A DNA stretch of 64,000 nt from Chloroflexota bacterium (lineage in GTDB: Bacteria > Chloroflexota > Anaerolineae > Promineifilales > Promineifilaceae). Location: NCBI GenBank assembly GCA_014584575.1, contig JACTMP010000057.1:116940-180939 (forward strand). Reading direction: 5' to 3'. Both the position numbers and the translations under genes were made by a program. Each line of letters opens with the position of its first letter. Position 1 is the stretch's first letter. The notes beneath the pieces were generated by a model that was not told the DNA's origin, ran no database searches, and worked only from the letters and a program-made list of their open reading frames with translations. Shown one piece after another: positions 8,746 through 18,800 of the stretch.

Positions 8746-9711
8746 TTAGTAACCCGGCGTGGGTGAAGGCGTGCTGCCGGGCGGAGATGGTGTATTGGTA
8801 GCGCCTGGCCCCGGGTAAGGGCCGCCCGGTGCGGTGGGGGTGGGTTGCGGCGGTGGGCTGGTTGCGCCCGGCGTTGTCAGTGTGCCGGTCGGCGTGGCAG
8901 TGGCGGTAGCCAGCCGCGTGCCGGTGGGTGTTGGCGTGAGTGAACCGGTTGGCGTGGCGCTGGCGGTTCTGGCTGTGGTTGCAGTGAGGGTGGGCATGAG
9001 TGTACCGGGCACGGCCGTGCCCGTTCCCCCAGGCGCAGCCAACGTCGGGCTGGCAAAGAGCGTCGCCGTCGCCTGGCCGGTGGGGCGCGGCGTGTTGGTG
9101 GGGCCAACCGTGGGGAACAGAGGGGTGCTGATGCTCATGAGCACGAAAGCAGCCGGATCGGCCGTCGTGGCCGCCAGTGGATTAGGCTGCACAATACGCT
9201 CCACCTGCAAATACCAGACATCGGCCGATTCCGGCGCTTTGCCGCAGCCATATGGCCCGCTGCGCAAGCGCCAGACGCCTTCCACCGTCAGCGCTGTGCC
9301 CGGCGCCGCCAACGCCAACGGCCGTTCAAATCCCTGCGCATTCAACTGCAACCCCTCTGACACCAGCGACCACTTAAAAATCGGCCCATTATAAAAGTCA
9401 CATGCCGGCGGCGACAGCGGCAGGTAATAACCGGTGACACGAATGCGCTGGTTCAGGTAGGCGGCGGCGTTTTCGCTCAGTTCCGGGAAGGTCACAAGCT
9501 GCGGTTGGCCGCTGATAATCAGGGCAATGGCAGTCGGTTCGCTCCGAAACGGCCGTAACGAACGCACCTCACCTTGCAGCAGCAAGACGGCCATTGCCAG
9601 GCACAGTCCCAGCCCCAACACCGCCGCCAGCGCCATCAGCAGTAATGGGCCACGCACCCGGCGCGGCGCAGTGGTAGTTTCGTCTTCGTTCAGTAATTGG
9701 TCATCGCTCAT
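8746..9711 (-). CDS. Membrane-anchored extracytoplasmic protein with Thr/Pro-rich tail
   Basis: 321 residues. A short charged N-terminus precedes one membrane helix (about 22-48, LLLMALAAVLGLGLCLAMAVLLL). A globular part follows (about 60-185) with beta-rich sequence (LNQRIRVTGYYLPL, GTALTVEGVWRLR) that could be an OB-like fold; Cys residues at about 110 and 165 could pair outside the cell. The last 110 residues are low-complexity TPTPTGT/PPQPTPT repeats, like cell-wall-spanning linkers. I do not recognise a family. The start codon sits in a short CATTGGTCATTGG array. Confidence 0.6.
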   Translation of the reverse strand: MSDDQLLNEDETTTAPRRVRGPLLLMALAAVLGLGLCLAMAVLLLQGEVRSLRPFRSEPTAIALIISGQPQLVTFPELSENAAAYLNQRIRVTGYYLPLSPPACDFYNGPIFKWSLVSEGLQLNAQGFERPLALAAPGTALTVEGVWRLRSGPYGCGKAPESADVWYLQVERIVQPNPLAATTADPAAFVLMSISTPLFPTVGPTNTPRPTGQATATLFASPTLAAPGGTGTAVPGTLMPTLTATTARTASATPTGSLTPTPTGTRLATATATPTGTLTTPGATSPPPQPTPTAPGGPYPGPGATNTPSPPGSTPSPTPGY

Positions 9712-9726
9712 TGGTCATTGGTAAAT

Positions 9727-9786
9727 ATACTGGCAAAGGCCATAATCTGACATTTTTGTCACCCTGTCACACCTTGTCAGCTATAG
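9727..9786. repeat. Dispersed intergenic repeat B, copy 2
   Basis: ACTGGCAAAGG, AATCTGACATTTTTGTCACC and CACCTTGTCAG in the same order as at 4381-4450. It lies in the 97-bp gap between two minus-strand genes. Confidence 0.75.
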
Positions 9787-9808
9787 TTTTCTTCGCGCCC
9801 CTCGCAGA

Positions 9809-11692
9809 TCATCTCAGTTTAAGCCTGGGTAATTGCGCGCCGCGGTGGTGTACCCACCACTCTACCAGCAGCACCAGAAAGGCCAGCGCCAGCAGCCAGG
9901 GCCAGAATTCACGCTGTCCAACCGCGCCCTCCTCGGCGATGGTCACGGCCGTTTGCCCCACCTGCACCTGGGCCGCCGGTAAAATCGCTGATTCGGCCGG
10001 GTTAAACAAATTTACAGCAAAACTACCGGCCGGGCGCTCTTCGCCGCCCGCGCCGCCATCACGCAGCCGCACCTGGTATAGCCCCAACTGGTCGGTTTCG
10101 GCAAAGATCACCGCGCCTTCGCCCACGTCAGCGCGCCAGGTGGCACCATCCGGTTTAATGACGGTCACGGCCGTGCTGCTAGCCCCCGGCATAATAGAAA
10201 CCGGCTCACCCGGCTGCAACCCCGTCGGCGCATCAAACGCCCGCCCCGGACTGAGCCAGCCGGTCAGGTTCGCCATCAAGATGGGAAAGGCGATTTGCAG
10301 CGGCAGGTCGGAATCACGCAAATCAAAATTGAGCAGGGCCACGCGGTAGCCGCCGCGCTGCCCAATTTGCAGCAGCGGCCCACCCTGCGCCTGCACCAGC
10401 GTTTGCGCCCAGGGCGCAACCACTTCCTGCGCCTGGCGCACATTCACGTTCCGCCAATCCACAAATTGCAGCAGCGGCGAATCGGTCAGGCGGATTGCCA
10501 CCGTGTTAGAGAAAACGTCGTTTACCGTAAACAGGTCGCCGCCACCGCCGGACTGCGGGTTAATGATAAGCATATCGGCTGCGGGCAGCGGCTGCGGCAA
10601 GGGCACACCATCAAACACATACAAATCAAAAGCCGCCGCCCCATTTTCGTTGAGCAGGTCGCTGCCTGGTGCGGTCTTAAACGCTTCCACGCCGGGCAAA
10701 ACGCCAAAGACCTGCTCCAAAAACAAATTGCCTTGCGTCACCAGCAGGGCGCGGTTGCTGACGCCGCCTTCATGTACCGCCCAGGCGGTATCATCCAGCG
10801 ACAGATTGTCCCCCTGGTGGTTAGAGAGATGGGCCTGGATCACGGCCGTGTCCGGCGGCAGCGACCAGGTGACATTGGCCGTACTTTGCCCCGGGGCAAC
10901 CACCCGGCGTGAATCAAACAAGACGCCATCCAACGTAATGGTCAGCAGCGCCTCCCGGTCAATCACACCCTGGTTGCTGACGCTGGCAAACAGTTCCACG
11001 CCGTCGCCGGTGGCGCGGGTAGCCAGGGCGGAGATCGCCAGATTTTCGCCGTTGCTGCCCACCGGCACGTAAACCAGTTCAGCCGGCAGCGGCGGCAAAT
11101 CACCTGGCAAACCGCCGTCCGAAATGAGGATGATTCTGGCGTCTTGGAAACCCTGGGCCGCGCCGGCAGCCAGGGCAAAGGCAGCCGTCCAGTCAGCCGC
11201 GCCATTTTCCGGCTGCGCCTGCTCAATAGCCTGACGCAGCACAGTTTTGTCAGTCGTGGGAGGGGAAAGAACAACGGGGGTCTGCCCGGCCAGGATGAGG
11301 GTCATCTGGTTGCCGCCGCCCAGGTCGTTGACCAGGCGGCGGGCTTCCGCCTGCGCCGCTGCAAAACGGGTCAGTTCCACATCAGTGGCCTGCATGGAAG
11401 CGGAGCCATCCAGCACCACCACCACGCTGCTGTTGACGAGAGAGGGGACGGGCAGAAACGGCCGTGCCAATGCCAGCACCAGCAACCCTAAAATGAGCAG
11501 TTGCAAAAAGAGCAGCAGATTGCGCCGTAAGCGCTGCCAGGGGGCGTTGGCCTCCCGGTCGCGCAGCAGTTTTTGCCAGAGCAGGGTACTGCTGACCACC
11601 ATCTCCCGCCGCCGCAAACGCAGCATGTACAGCAGGATAATGGGCGCTGCCAGTAAACCAAGAAGCAGAAAAAAGGGCGCTAAAAATGCCAT
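9809..11692 (-). CDS. BatA/VWA-domain membrane protein
   Basis: 627 residues. The N-terminus (MAFLAPFFLLLGLLAAPIILLYMLRLRR) plus a second helix at about 57-80 make the BatA/aerotolerance N-terminal domain. A von Willebrand A domain follows with the MIDAS motif DGSAS (about 92-96) and a later threonine/aspartate region, so metal binding looks intact. The middle (about 270-580) is beta-rich and extracytoplasmic, and a last helix (about 598-616, WLLALAFLVLLVEWW) anchors the end. In the family such proteins often go with MoxR ATPases; no MoxR gene is present here. The role is probably surface protein interaction or assembly. Confidence 0.85.
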   Translation of the reverse strand: MAFLAPFFLLLGLLAAPIILLYMLRLRRREMVVSSTLLWQKLLRDREANAPWQRLRRNLLLFLQLLILGLLVLALARPFLPVPSLVNSSVVVVLDGSASMQATDVELTRFAAAQAEARRLVNDLGGGNQMTLILAGQTPVVLSPPTTDKTVLRQAIEQAQPENGAADWTAAFALAAGAAQGFQDARIILISDGGLPGDLPPLPAELVYVPVGSNGENLAISALATRATGDGVELFASVSNQGVIDREALLTITLDGVLFDSRRVVAPGQSTANVTWSLPPDTAVIQAHLSNHQGDNLSLDDTAWAVHEGGVSNRALLVTQGNLFLEQVFGVLPGVEAFKTAPGSDLLNENGAAAFDLYVFDGVPLPQPLPAADMLIINPQSGGGGDLFTVNDVFSNTVAIRLTDSPLLQFVDWRNVNVRQAQEVVAPWAQTLVQAQGGPLLQIGQRGGYRVALLNFDLRDSDLPLQIAFPILMANLTGWLSPGRAFDAPTGLQPGEPVSIMPGASSTAVTVIKPDGATWRADVGEGAVIFAETDQLGLYQVRLRDGGAGGEERPAGSFAVNLFNPAESAILPAAQVQVGQTAVTIAEEGAVGQREFWPWLLALAFLVLLVEWWVHHRGAQLPRLKLR

Positions 11693-11718
11693 GCGGCTGG
11701 AAGATTACCATAGAACGG

Positions 11719-11783
11719 ATAATTAGGTAATTGGGCCATTAAGTCATTGGGCAATTACTCAGTTACCAACTACTCAATTACCC
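11719..11783. repeat. Heptamer-like AATTACC/AATTGGG array
   Basis: Short degenerate units (TAATTGGG, CAATTACTCA, CAATTACC) fill the gap between two genes. The TGA stop of the esterase (11774-11776, minus strand) lies inside it. Confidence 0.75.
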
Positions 11784-12817
11784 GGCGGTGGGCACACGGC
11801 CGTTGGGTACACCATCCGCTCCATAGGCCAGGGTTCGGCGTACCAGAGCAAGTACTCCGTCAGGTGCTGCGGCCAATAACTGTCTTCGTGTGCGCCCTCG
11901 TTCAGAACCCAGGTGTGAGGGATGCCCTGGGCGGTCATATCCAGGTGCAGTTGTTCGGTGTTTGGCCGAAGATAATCCCGGTCGCCAATGTCCAGGTAAA
12001 TGCGCAAATCGCCCAAGTCGTTGCTCAGCGCCGTGTATTGCGGGTTAATGTCCGGCCCGGCGTGGGAGTCAATAAGAGCGGCGCTGTGCCCACCGACGCT
12101 GACGAACTGCTCCGGGTGGCGGAAGGCAATTTCCAATGACCAGTACCCCCCCCGCGACAGGCCGCCAATCGCCCGCCCTGCCGGTTCACCCCAGACGCAA
12201 TAATTTTGCTCGATGTAAGGTATCAGGTAATCGAGGATGTGCGCTTCGTAGGAGTTTGGCCCACCGGACGTGGTATTGGCAATCCAACCGCCATCTACCA
12301 TCACCAACACCAGCGGCGGGATGAGGTTTTGTTGGATGGCGGCTTCGGCAGCCTCGTCCAACCCGTAGTTGTCCCAGGCGCTATCGTCCTGGCTGTTGCC
12401 GCCAAAGAGGTAGATGACGGGGTAGACCCGGCCGTCCAGCCCATAACAGGGCGGCAGATAGACGCGGTAGCTGCTTTCGCCGGTGAAGCGGCTGGGGAAA
12501 AGGCCAGTTTGTATCTGGCCAGAGGGGCAGGGTGTGGGCGCCAGAGTGGGCGTAGCGGTGGCAGAAGCTGCGGCCGTAGCAGTGGGCGATGGGGTATGGG
12601 TGAAGGTGGGCGGCAGGGTGAGCGTAGGTACGCCTGCACTGAGCGCAACCGAAGTGGCCGTGACGCCAGGCGCAGCGGTGGGCGTGGGCACGGCCGTAGC
12701 CGTTTCGGTGGGTAGGACGACAGATAGGGCCACGGCCGTGGGCAACGGTTGTGGCGCTGCCGTACAGGCCACTCCACCCACCAGCCCAATGAGCAAGATA
12801 AATAACATGATACGCAT
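11774..12817 (-). CDS. Lipoprotein esterase, esterase-D/Fes-like alpha/beta hydrolase
   Basis: 347 residues. Signal peptide with lipobox GGVAC (Cys18), then a Thr/Pro-rich spacer (about 25-95). The catalytic domain belongs to the esterase-D-like family: an oxyanion stretch RVYPVIYLFGGNSQDD, nucleophile motif GLSRGG (Ser about 222), a possible Asp in DIGDRDYLRP, and the His in NEGAHEDSYW. It probably hydrolyses acyl esters outside the membrane; the natural substrate is unknown. It lies downstream of the giant gene on the same strand (82 bp gap). Its last residues and the TGA stop come from an intergenic repeat array. Confidence 0.85.
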   Translation of the reverse strand: MRIMLFILLIGLVGGVACTAAPQPLPTAVALSVVLPTETATAVPTPTAAPGVTATSVALSAGVPTLTLPPTFTHTPSPTATAAASATATPTLAPTPCPSGQIQTGLFPSRFTGESSYRVYLPPCYGLDGRVYPVIYLFGGNSQDDSAWDNYGLDEAAEAAIQQNLIPPLVLVMVDGGWIANTTSGGPNSYEAHILDYLIPYIEQNYCVWGEPAGRAIGGLSRGGYWSLEIAFRHPEQFVSVGGHSAALIDSHAGPDINPQYTALSNDLGDLRIYLDIGDRDYLRPNTEQLHLDMTAQGIPHTWVLNEGAHEDSYWPQHLTEYLLWYAEPWPMERMVYPTAVCPPPGN

Positions 12818-12899
12818 CTGTCCATTATCGGATCAGTTACCAAAATTGCCACCCCCCGGCCCATGACATACCAGCAATTCGAAATATGGTTTGCGAGGT

Positions 12900-15800
12900 T
12901 TACGGTTTGAGCAGGATCGGCAGGTACAACTGCCGCACGGCCGTACCTGTCACCACCACCGTAAAGGGCTGGCTGGCACGGCCGTTGCCCGCCACATCCC
13001 ACACCTCTACCACCAATTGATACGTGCCCGGCGCGGTGAAGCTGTGCGGGAATGTCCAGTTAACACCGTTACGGGTGGCAGGCTGCCAGACCGCGCCGCC
13101 ATCAGGTTGGGTGATGCGCACCAGCACGTCCGCCACCGCGCCGCCATCCGTGGCCGTGCCGCTGAGGATGGGGCCGGCGGGGGGACTGCCCAGGTTAATC
13201 TGGCTGATGTGCTGCACGGCCGTTAACTGCGGCGGTGTACTGTCAATCTGGAAAGAGCGAATGACGGGGGCGGAACGGTTGCCAACGGCGTCACGGCCGT
13301 AGAAGACCAACGTCACCGGCTCCCCATCGGCCCCGTCCACCGGCAGTCGCAGCGACCAGTCACCGGTGGGTGCATCGCCCGGTACCACCCGGCGCACGCT
13401 GCACGTCACCGGATCGTCCTGCTCCGTGCAAATCTCGATCAGGCTGGCGCGGTAATTGTCCACCACCTGCCCGCTGAGCAGATTCTCGTCGGCGCTGAGG
13501 TAGCCGTCGGCGATGGCCTCTTCAAAGGCGGCGCTGAGGACGACGGTGGGCGCAGTGCTGTCTACCGTCAGGAAGATGGGGTTGCTGAAACCGCTGGCAT
13601 TCCCGGCGCGGTCAACCCCGGCAATGCGCACCCGCACCTGGTTGTAGCTGTTCAGGTCGCCCACATTCACCGGACAGGCCCAGGTATTGTCAAACGCATC
13701 GGCGTCATTGCAAACATCCGTTTGCACCGCGCCGCCGGGCAGCGGCTGCCATTCGATGGTGACACTGCTCAGGCCAGAAGCGTCTACCACCGTGCCCTGG
13801 AAGGTCTGCGTAAACGGCCGTATCCACTCCACCGGGAAGCTCAACGCCAGGGCAGGCGGGGTGGTGTCCAGGTCATGTTGCACCCAGGCCCAATCATGGA
13901 CACCGCGCCACTCATCCTGGATCACGGCCGTCAGTTCGGCCGAGATGCCATTGGCGCTGTTGACAACGGCCGTGACCGCAACCTGGCCCGTTTCCCCCGG
14001 CCCCACATCACCCAGAGAGATGTTCGCATTACCCGTCAGCGTCAGCGCCCCCCAATCTGCCAGATTCACCACCACATTGGTCGCCGTCACCGGGCCGCTG
14101 TTGGCGTATTGAATGGTGAAGGTGATGGGCTGCCCATTGGCCAACGGCCGTTGCTCCATCACAAATGGCAGTTCCACGTCTATCTCGCCGTCGCCGTCGG
14201 CGTCAATCCGGCCACCCGGCGTGAGCAGGTCGAGCAGGTCACTTTCCAGATAACCCACGCTGACGCCGGCCGGGCTGGCGCTGACGCTCACCTGCAAATT
14301 GCTGGCGGCAAAACGGCCGTCATCCGGCAATGTGCCCAACGCCAGCGGCGTCTGGTGATACAACGTCAGGCCATACACATTCAGGTCGCGGCCGATGGCG
14401 ATAGGATTGACCACCCGCTCGCTGTTCAGCGGGTTTTTGTCCGGCGCAGCCGCCCACAGGCGCAGCCCCTCCTCTTCGCTGGCCACGGCCAGGAGGCGCA
14501 AGGTGCTGGTGCTGCTGAGGCCCACCTGACTAAACGGCAGGTAGAGGTCGGTAATCGGTGAACCGTTATCGGTGATCGGTAGCGGGCCGACCGGCTGCCA
14601 GACAGTGCCCGTCCAGGTGAAGAGGGTGGCGGTGATGGTGCTTTCTACCTGGATGGCGTAGTTGGGCGTCATGCCCACCGGGAAGCTGATGGTGGTGGTG
14701 GGCGTGGTGGTGTAGGGATTGTAGAGGGTGGGTGCGCCGCCTACGGCCGTGTCCAGATAGATGAACAAGTCGCCGTCCGTATCCCAATTGGCCCCGTCCC
14801 AGGCCAGGCGCAGCGCCACATCATCCCAACTCAGGTAGAAGCGCTGCGGCCCGCCCTGGCCAGATTGGCCGTAATTGCCGTTTAGCAAGGCGAAATCGGC
14901 CGCCAGTTGCGTCGCGCCGCTGTCGAGCCAGCCCAGATAACCGGCAAAGACGCCGCCATCCGGGTGGCTGATCAGGTCTGGCGTGGCCGGGCCGTCTACG
15001 TAGAACGGGCCAAACGATTGCTGGCTGCGGTTGCCGTAGCTGTCCACGGCAACCACGTGGGCATAGCGGATTTCCGCCTCGCCCACGGTCTGGGTGTGCT
15101 GCAACGGCCCGGCGGGGGGCACAAAGGTCAGCGCCGCCAGCGTGGGCGTGGGTGAAGTTGTCCAGCCGACGTAATACCCCTGTAAACCGCTGCCATCGCT
15201 GAACGGCTGCCAGGTGATTTCTAACTCAGGGTTAGCCTGGTAGATGGTCTGGCTGGTAGTCAGCACATCACCATTATGCAGAAGGGTGATTTCTCCGGCT
15301 TGCGGCGGCAGCACATCTACGGTGACGGTCTGGCTGGCCTGGCCCGTCTGCCCGGCGCTGTCGGTGGCCTGGGCAATCAACGGGAAGGAGTCGCCGTCCA
15401 TGTCCCCCACCAGCCAGGGCAGTTGCCAATTGCCGCCGTTGAGGGTGGCGGCGCGGAATGGATGGCCGTCTACGCTGACACTGACTTGTGGCGGCGCAGC
15501 CGTGTCGCCGGCCGTACCGCTGAAGGCGATCTGCCCGTCGGCCAGCAGGTGGGTGCTGGTATAGACGGTGGGGGCGATGGTGATGGTGGGCACGGCCGTG
15601 TCCACCATCACCTGTATCGGTACCGTCATCGTCTGCACCCGGCCGGCCCAATCTTCGGCCACCGAGGAGAGGGTGTAGGCGCCTTCGGCGGGCGGCGTCC
15701 AGGGGGCGGTGAAGAGCGTTTCCGTCACCGTACCGTTGGGGTAGGTGGTAGTCGCCAGCGGCGCGCCATTGACGGTAATGGTCACGGCGCGGGCAAAGTC

Positions 15801-18800
15801 GAGGGCGGCGATGGCGGCGGTCACGTCTACCGCGCCCAGGCTGGCCAGGTGGCTTTCGTGGGCGGGGGTGATGACGGCGCTGTGCAGCAGCGGTAACTGG
15901 TGCGTGGGCGGGGCAGGGTCGCCATCATCCGGTGCAGCCGGGGCGCTGTCCAGGTAGACGCCATACACCGTGTCACAGGAGGCGACGCCAGAGAGGTTAC
16001 TGACGCGCAGATAGTAACGGCCGTCCGCTGGCGGTGTGAATTGCAGACGACTGTTGAGGCCCGCGCCGCTGTTGTCGTCGGCGGCCAACAGGGTCGTACC
16101 GTCTGTATCATACAGTTCCAGGTAGGTGTCGCCGCGCCCGGTCTGGGAACCGGTGTTGATGGTGTAGATGATGGCGCGGGAGGCGTCAAAGTAAAGCCAG
16201 TCGGCGTCGCTGAGGGTGTGGAAGTTGTGGTCTATACTCGCCTGTTCCAGGGTCACGGCCGTCGCCTGCGTAAAAGCGTTGTCTGGCTCATAGGCGTCCG
16301 GGCCAATGGCGGCGCAGCCCGGCGGGTAAGGATAGTGCAGCGCCACCGCTTGCGGCCCGCCGCTCATATTGCCCACCAGCACGGTAGCCGGCCCCATGCC
16401 ATCCAGAGGCATCTGCTGCATATCGAAATCGGCGTCCCAAATATGTTCGGTGCCAAAGACCAGTTGCAGCGTCGTCCGGTCCAGGTCAAGCCCCCGCGGT
16501 ACCAGGTCGCCATCTTCCCACATGGTGCGCAGGCAGCTTTCCGGCAGGGGGAACTGTTCGCCACAATTCAGGTCAGCGCGACGGATACGGCCGTAAGGGT
16601 CTTCAAAACCACCGCGATACGTCCATAACAACCAGTTATGGTCTGGGTCAATCACCAGGCCAACGACGAACGAACCAATTGGCGGCGGCATCTGTGTACC
16701 GTCATCTGCCAGTACCACCTCCACCTGGCTGCCGTCCAGATTGGCGCGGTAAATGATTTTGGCCGGGTAGTTGTCTTCATTCAGCCAGTACATCTTTTCG
16801 CGGATGGGGTCAAGGGTGATGTAAGAAATGAAACCCAGGCCGCTCAGGAGAGGCGTCAGTTGCTGGCCGTCCAGCGTCATCCGGTGGATGCTGCCGTCCA
16901 GGTCGGTGACGTACAGGTAACCAGCCACCGCATCCAGCGCCATCTCGTTAATGAACAACGTGGGATCGCTGAAGATTACTTCCTCATCGCTTCCATCCAG
17001 ATTGGCGCGATGAATTTCGCCGATAACGTCTGACGAGAACCAATACACCTTGTTGTTGAAAGAATCAACGGTAATGGCGCTGATAGTGGAATCGCCAGGA
17101 TTGTCGTAAATGGTGGTGACGCAGCTGCCGTCGGCGCAGCCGGTGATGGGGGCGCGTTGCAGCAGGTCAAAAGCGCCAAAGAAGAGATTGGCGGCAGCCG
17201 GTGGCCCACCCGGCGTGGGCGAAGGCAGCGGGAAGGGGGTGGTGGTGGGCGTGGCCGTGGGCGCGGGCGTGTTCGTCGGCGTCGGCGTGGGGGTGTTAGA
17301 CGGCGTGGGCGTGTTGGTGGGTGTGGGCGTGTGGGTAGGCGTTGGGAAGGGGGGCGTGTACACCTGGGCCAACGGGGCCAGAATCCCGCCCTGGCTCAGC
17401 CTGGCTACGCCGGTAGCCACCGTTTCCTGGTTGCTGCCATCCACATTGGCACGATAAAGCGTTTCACCTTCCGACCAGTACAGCTTACCGGCGGCAGCGT
17501 CAATGACCAGGCCGCTGTAAGGCCAGACCAGGGTTTGCGGCAGGGAAGTAACCCCCTGCCCGCCGTCCAACGGCGCAGATTGGATGAGACCCTCATTGGA
17601 GTTGATCCAGTAAAGTCGCTGCCCGTAACTGTCCAGAACCATGCCAAACGTCCAGGTGGAGGGGCCACGCTGCCGCTGCACGGCCGTGCCATCCAGCCCA
17701 CTGCGATACAAACTGCCCGTGCCATCCGACCAGTACAGGTAGCCGCGCAGGCTGTCCACCAGCAGATCTTTACCGGCAATCAGGCCGGTGACAATGATGG
17801 TCTGATTGCTGCCGTCCAGATTGGCGCGGTAGATGACGTCCGTATCGGCGTCAATCCAGAAGAGGGCGTTGTGGGCCGGGTCTACGGTGACAGCGCGCGC
17901 CGGGCCGGGCACGCTGATGCTTTGCAAATTGCTGCCGTCCAGGTTGGTCGTCTGGATGACATGGGCGCCCAGGCGGGCAAAGTAGAGACGGCCGTTCACC
18001 TGATCCACCGCCACGCCATCGGCCAGGCCATCCTGGAAGGGCAATCGGATAACCGTTTCCGGGCTGCCGGGCACGTCCAGGCGCAGGCGACGAATATCAT
18101 AGTCGCTGCTCCAATAGATGAAGCGGCCTACCGCCGGGCTAACCGGGGTGGCGGTAGCGGGGGGCACCACCAGACCGCGCGTCAGGGTGACGCTGTTGTT
18201 AGCCAGGTTGCTGTCCTCTTGCCGGGCGGAAACGACGGCAGTGTTTACCAGCGTGCCGCTGGCTGCGCTGGTGATATTGACGGTGAGGGTGACAGTCACG
18301 GCCGTGCCGCCATTCAGCGTCGCCAGGTCACAGGTCACTACCCCGGCACTGCTCTGGCAGGTGACGCCGGGCGGCGTAGAACTGACGCTGTGGTAGGTGA
18401 CGCCATCGGGCAGCGTGTCTACCAGCGTCACGTTGGTGGCGTCCAGATAGCTGCGGTTTTGCACCACCAGGTCATAGGCCAGCGTGCTGCCGGTGACGGC
18501 CAGGCCACTCTGTAGCTGCTTATCCAGCGCCAGGTCTACGCGGGTGATGGCCGCCGCCGGGATCAGGCCGGCGGTCATCACCCCCGCGGCGTGATGGACG
18601 TACATGTCCAGCGGTGGGCTGTAGCTCCACAACGCGGGCAATACCGTGCTGGTCTGGCCGGTAGTTAAATCGGTGACGGCAATGTTGCTGAAGTTGGTGT
18701 AATACACCTGCTGCCCCACCGGGCTGACCAACAGCGAGCCAACGTCTTGCCGTGAACTGGCGGCATAACCGAGATTGGTGACGCCGCTGCCATTGCTATT

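Noticed and set aside
8834..9394. Plus-strand frame rich in Val/Gly
   Set aside because: It is the mirror image of the Thr/Pro-rich tail of the minus-strand protein.
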